A DNA stretch of 8,486 nucleotides. It comes from an uncultured Ruminococcus sp. (GTDB lineage: Bacteria; Bacillota; Clostridia; Oscillospirales; Ruminococcaceae). The stretch spans positions 1 through 8,486 of the forward strand of contig CANQCJ010000086.1 of assembly GCA_947589205.1 (NCBI GenBank), given 5' to 3'. The notes beneath the pieces were generated by a model. The model was given only the letters and a program-made list of their open reading frames with translations, was not told the DNA's origin and ran no database searches. Shown in pieces: positions 5,285-8,486 of the stretch; positions within the stretch are counted from its first letter, which is position 1, and every line of letters begins with the position of its first letter. Position numbers and translations under genes: made by a program.

Positions 5285-8200
5285 TTACTTCTTGGTTCTT
5301 ACATTGCAGGTCTTGGACCACTTGGAGAAGGTCTTTGTGCCGGCAACGCGCTTGAACGCCTGTACCTTGTACTTGTACTTGGTGTTGGAATCAAGACCGC
5401 TGAATCTTGCAGTAGTGTTAGCTGTAATCTTAACAGTGTTCCACTCCTGCTTATCAGGATCCCAAAGCTGAACCTTGTATCCATCAGCGCCTGCTACTGC
5501 ATTCCAATTGATGCGTACTGCATTATTGGTGCGTGAAGAAGAGGTGATGGTGGTAGCAACAGGATCGGTAGCAGCTACGATCTGGTCGGACTTTTCGCCC
5601 CAAACCGGGTTGCCCTCGGAATCTCTGATGAATGCCTTAACAACAAACTTGTACTCAGTGCCTGCCTGGAGCGGCTTAGTATTCTTGACATCGAGGTAAG
5701 AAATTCTTGCGGTGTTGTTTGCACCCTTACCAAGAGTCTTAACAGCTTGATACTTGCCGGTGCTTTCGTTAAGAACGTAAATTCTGTAACCGTCAGCAAC
5801 GGAAGCTCTTGTCCAGTTGATCCTGATAGCGTCAGTCGTGCTGGTGAATTCGGGCTTGACCTCAACCTTAGAAACCTTGATCTCCTCAGCGGGAAGCTTG
5901 TCGATCGACAGCTTAACATTTACGCTTGCAGTCTGTCCCTCGTAGGAGAGTACGATAGTTCCGGTGATAGAGCCGGTAACCTTAGATGTAGCTCTTACCT
6001 TGTTGAAGCCGTCCTTAGAATCCCAAGCAGCCTCAACGCCTGTGCCCTCGAGTACCTTCTTAACAGCCGCGAGAACGTCGTCAGCAGTTGTGTCGTTGGT
6101 AGCCTTGAAGCCGTCAAGTGCAGCCTGAACATCGGGCAGTACGGTCGCGAGCTGTTTCTGCTCTACTACGCCCTTCATCGGGATAGTGATGTTTACGGGA
6201 ACAGCGAGCTTGTTGTCATACTCGGAAGCGTGACCGGTCTCATGTCTGTAATTCTGTACGATGTAGAGAGAACCTAAAACAGATCCTTCAGCTTCCTCGG
6301 TGGAAGGATTGAGTACGAGCCAGCCCCAGTTATCCCAAGTGGATTCCTGATCGGACGAGGTAGAATCACCGTGACCGTCCATCTCATTCTTAACAAAGTC
6401 TTCTACAGGGAATACCTTGAATTCCTTAAGGTCAGCCGCAGCAAGTGCAGCATCGATAGCAGCAGCAAGGTTGCCGTAAATGCTGTCTTGAGTGTCCTTA
6501 GACGCATCATAGTTAGCAATTACGTTGTCAGCAATTTCTCTTGCCTTAGCAAATCTGTCTTCATAGTAGGTATAAGGAATGTTAACATTAACTTCCTTGG
6601 TGTAAACTATCTTCTTCTGTAAGTCTCTATTGCTGTAAGAAACGTGTCTTACAACGAGCTTACCGGTCAGATGACCTTTTTTATCGTTCTTGATCTCAAC
6701 AAGAGTATTATTATCGGACGACTCAGGTACGATCTCTACCTGGTAGTTAGAGAAGTTGTAATCATAGTTTGCAAGCCAATTCTGAGCAGCTGCATATACA
6801 TCTGCATGTGTAGAGTCTGCGCCCCAGATTCCATCAGGTGCTCCGGTGTTCCATACAGAACCGCTGTTAAGAGCAGCTTCAAGCTCAGCAGCAACCTTGT
6901 CGATTCTCTGCTCGGGAGTAAGAAGCTTTTCTATCTTAGTAGAGAACGGATATTCCTTCGACTGTCCTCTGTCAGGCCATTCGATAAGGATAGTTCCGGA
7001 AATCTCTCCTTCGCTTTCAAACGTAGGCTCTTTGAGAGAGAATGTTTGAAGCGTGTTTCTGATCGGGGACGCGCTGTCAGCCTGCGAACCGGGGATAGGA
7101 TCATCGTTATCGGTCAAGGAACCGTCAACGGTCTCAAATCTCCGATAAGCAAGATACTTATTGAACTCGTTAGCAGTGTCATTGATAGCGTCCTCAGTTC
7201 TTCTGCGCTCAACGTTTTCAAGCTTATAGTCATCCCACTCTGTGGTAGCTATTTCGCTATAGTACCAGTCAGCAGCTGCACGGAATTTAGGACCATCAAA
7301 GAAGGTATTGAGATACTGCTCATAAGCCTTAATATAGTCTGCGCCATAGATCCAGTTTTCAATGTTGAATCTCTGTTCTGCAGCCTTCTTCTCATAGCCG
7401 TTTACCTTGATAGTACCCTCTACATAACCGTCGCGAACTTCGGTCGAAGGTCTCTTAGCGAACGGGTCGGTGGAATCCCAAGAGAATGTGTAGCCAAAGT
7501 CCTTAGCGGCGTCGTTGTAAGCGTTAAGGATCGCATCAGCGGTGATGTCCTCGCTGTAGAAGGACGCCTGCCAATCAAATACGGTCTGAATTACATCATA
7601 CCACTTTTCGCTGTTTCTTACACCTGTAACCGCAAATACTTCATCTGCCGCATTATTTCTTGAATACCAGTACTTCTGATCCTGAGTAAGAACTTCTACC
7701 TCGGCATGGCAGTACTGTTTTCTGGTTTCCCATGCTTGTGCAGGTACATTGTCAGAATCATTATAATCAATTATGTCGCTATGACCCTTGTGGTTAGGAT
7801 CGGTATCGGGGAATGACAGCGAATAAAAGATATGTATCCTACCACCGTTCTCGCTAAGAGCCTTGCTTGTTGTTCCATCAAGATTCTCAAAGTAATCATA
7901 TTCAACGTCTACATAAGGATTAAGAACAACGCCAAGCGACTCAGCATATTCCTTAGCGGCGGCGATAACATCATTATAAGTAGTGGTGCTGTCGCCATTT
8001 ACAGTGGTCTGATAACGATAGGTGTGGATCATGTAGTCCTGGATCTTAAGGTCAATATCCTTAAGAAGCTCTTCGCAGGTCTTTGTGTAAGCAGGAACAA
8101 CAACATCCCAAGTAATATCCTTGCTCTCGCGCGAACCGTCATCCTTGGTCTCGTTCTTGTAGACTCTTACAGTTCCGGCATACTTGCCTTCCTTTTCGGT

Positions 8201-8486
8201 AGTAGGAGCTGTAAAGTTTCTCTTCATGTAGTCATATTTTTCATATACATACTGTCCGAGGATAGTTCCCTTTTCCATGCCTGCAGGAGTAACCTCGTCC
8301 TCATTGGAAAGCTTTGCGGCTGCGATAGCTGCTTTTACAGCATTGTCGATATCTTCTGCAGTATAGCTCGGAGTAATCTTGGAATAAGCTCCCTCGATGC
8401 TCTGCTGGATCTTATGAACAGCACTCTGCCAAGTCGATTCAGCGGTAGGTCCGAACTTCTTTGTACCCATTTCAATGACCTTGCCG
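5285..8486 (-). CDS. Giant multi-module protein with two C-terminal fibronectin type III domains, 5' end missing
   Basis: An uninterrupted frame runs from the right edge of the window to a TAA at 5285-5287. A methionine at 8468-8470 gives 1,061 residues, but the frame stays open upstream (GKVIE before that Met) with no good ribosome binding site. The true start and any signal peptide are therefore probably outside the window. From that Met, about residues 14-859 consist of seven divergent modules, each with a helix pair and then a strand-rich part with a G-x-x-x-G-x-hydrophobic motif. Residues of about 864-970 and 971-1060 are two Fn3 domains, with AIRINW...ADGYRIY and AVRINW...ADGYKVQ cores. 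The protein ends in NVRTKK, with no LPXTG, SLH or dockerin signal, so any anchor must be N-terminal. Cysteines are rare (3 seen), and the modules are rich in Asp, Tyr and Trp, consistent with an extracellular protein. No enzymatic motif was recognised. A surface, adhesive or structural role is inference. Arg codons are mainly AGA, unlike the neighbouring glycosidase genes. Confidence 0.9.
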   Translation of the reverse strand, partial: GKVIEMGTKKFGPTAESTWQSAVHKIQQSIEGAYSKITPSYTAEDIDNAVKAAIAAAKLSNEDEVTPAGMEKGTILGQYVYEKYDYMKRNFTAPTTEKEGKYAGTVRVYKNETKDDGSRESKDITWDVVVPAYTKTCEELLKDIDLKIQDYMIHTYRYQTTVNGDSTTTYNDVIAAAKEYAESLGVVLNPYVDVEYDYFENLDGTTSKALSENGGRIHIFYSLSFPDTDPNHKGHSDIIDYNDSDNVPAQAWETRKQYCHAEVEVLTQDQKYWYSRNNAADEVFAVTGVRNSEKWYDVIQTVFDWQASFYSEDITADAILNAYNDAAKDFGYTFSWDSTDPFAKRPSTEVRDGYVEGTIKVNGYEKKAAEQRFNIENWIYGADYIKAYEQYLNTFFDGPKFRAAADWYYSEIATTEWDDYKLENVERRRTEDAINDTANEFNKYLAYRRFETVDGSLTDNDDPIPGSQADSASPIRNTLQTFSLKEPTFESEGEISGTILIEWPDRGQSKEYPFSTKIEKLLTPEQRIDKVAAELEAALNSGSVWNTGAPDGIWGADSTHADVYAAAQNWLANYDYNFSNYQVEIVPESSDNNTLVEIKNDKKGHLTGKLVVRHVSYSNRDLQKKIVYTKEVNVNIPYTYYEDRFAKAREIADNVIANYDASKDTQDSIYGNLAAAIDAALAAADLKEFKVFPVEDFVKNEMDGHGDSTSSDQESTWDNWGWLVLNPSTEEAEGSVLGSLYIVQNYRHETGHASEYDNKLAVPVNITIPMKGVVEQKQLATVLPDVQAALDGFKATNDTTADDVLAAVKKVLEGTGVEAAWDSKDGFNKVRATSKVTGSITGTIVLSYEGQTASVNVKLSIDKLPAEEIKVSKVEVKPEFTSTTDAIRINWTRASVADGYRIYVLNESTGKYQAVKTLGKGANNTARISYLDVKNTKPLQAGTEYKFVVKAFIRDSEGNPVWGEKSDQIVAATDPVATTITSSSRTNNAVRINWNAVAGADGYKVQLWDPDKQEWNTVKITANTTARFSGLDSNTKYKYKVQAFKRVAGTKTFSKWSKTCNVRTKK
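5288..5881 (-). other. Two tandem fibronectin type III domains
   Basis: These are residues of about 864-1061 of the large protein. Both copies show the Fn3 pattern: a Trp on strand B (RINW), a Y-x-[IV] on strand C after ADGY, a G-L/P turn before T-x-Y (AGTEYKFVVKAF, SNTKYKYKVQAF), and a final hydrophobic strand. The two copies share RINW, ADGY and Y-K-x-x-V-x-A-F, so they are tandem duplicates that have diverged. In bacterial surface proteins and glycanases such domains usually act as spacers or adhesion modules. Confidence 0.88.
5894..8431 (-). repeat. Seven divergent protein-level modules (helical hairpin plus beta part)
   Basis: Counting from the Met at 8470, approximate modules are residues 14-128, 129-277, 278-374, 375-516, 517-633, 634-765 and 766-859. 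Each has an amphipathic helix, then a second helix opened by a T-x-[DE]-[DA]-[IV]-type cap: TAEDIDNAV (37), TYNDVIAAA (164), TADAILNAY (310), TEDAINDTA (425), THADVYAAA (554), QDSIYGNLA (661) and TADDVLAAV (795). After 38-65 residues comes a strand with a Gly pattern: GKYAGTV, GGRIHIF, GYVEGTI, GEISGTI, GHLTGKL, GSVLGSL and GSITGTI. The period is 107-146 residues. Modules 3 and 7 are the most alike, sharing a WDS-x-D-x-F segment. No DNA-level repeat identity is evident, so the duplications are old. No named family was recognised. Confidence 0.65.

Noticed and set aside
5285..5330. C-terminal anchor (LPXTG sorting signal, SLH or dockerin) on the large protein
   Set aside because: The protein ends with the last Fn3 strand and NVRTKK; no LPXTG, hydrophobic tail, SLH or paired calcium loops follow.
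6644..7663. A 339-codon plus-strand open frame antisense to the modular protein gene
   Set aside because: No family motif or convincing start signal, Ser/Leu/Val-rich shadow composition, and the opposite strand carries a continuous modular protein with two clear Fn3 domains.
8468..8470. The Met codon at 8468-8470 as the true start of the large protein
   Set aside because: The frame remains open to the window edge, the upstream bases give only a weak AAGG, and no signal peptide follows, so the gene is treated as 5'-truncated.

Overview
The window looks like part of the chromosome of a Gram-positive, plant-fibre-using anaerobe of the Clostridia, most likely in or near the Oscillospiraceae/Ruminococcaceae. 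This is inferred from GGAGG ribosome binding sites, a lipobox lipoprotein glycosidase of family GH74, a clostridial-type NifU/IscU tail, and a very large extracellular-type protein ending in fibronectin type III domains. No rRNA, tRNA, mobile element or CRISPR array is visible, and no gene-free stretch exceeds about 120 bases.

Layout: bases 1-190 (+) hold the 3' end of a NifU/IscU-like Fe-S scaffold gene. It overlaps by four bases (ATGA) a complete rnhA gene for ribonuclease HI (187-636, +). The two form the end of a plus-strand operon, which stops at a strong hairpin (616-652). That hairpin has a T-tract on both strands and so also serves the convergent operon arriving from the right.

Bases 654-5227 (-) form a compact two-gene carbohydrate operon. 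A promoter with an extended -10 (5199-5227) precedes a cytoplasmic GH36 alpha-galactosidase (2971-5166). Thirteen bases after its stop comes a GH74 beta-glucanase/xyloglucanase with a lipoprotein signal peptide (654-2957). The likely division of labour is that the GH74 enzyme cuts plant glucan backbone at the cell surface, while the GH36 enzyme removes alpha-galactosyl units from imported oligosaccharides. No transporter or regulator is linked inside the window.

Bases 5285-8486 (-) are the C-terminal 1,066 or so codons of a giant protein that runs off the right edge. It has seven divergent helix-plus-strand modules of about 95-150 residues each, followed by two Fn3 domains, and its gene ends at a perfect rho-independent terminator (5238-5268). 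Its base composition and arginine codon use differ from those of the glycosidase operon. This modular protein is the least understood item in the window and the best candidate for something undescribed, probably a cell-surface or secreted structural or adhesive protein.
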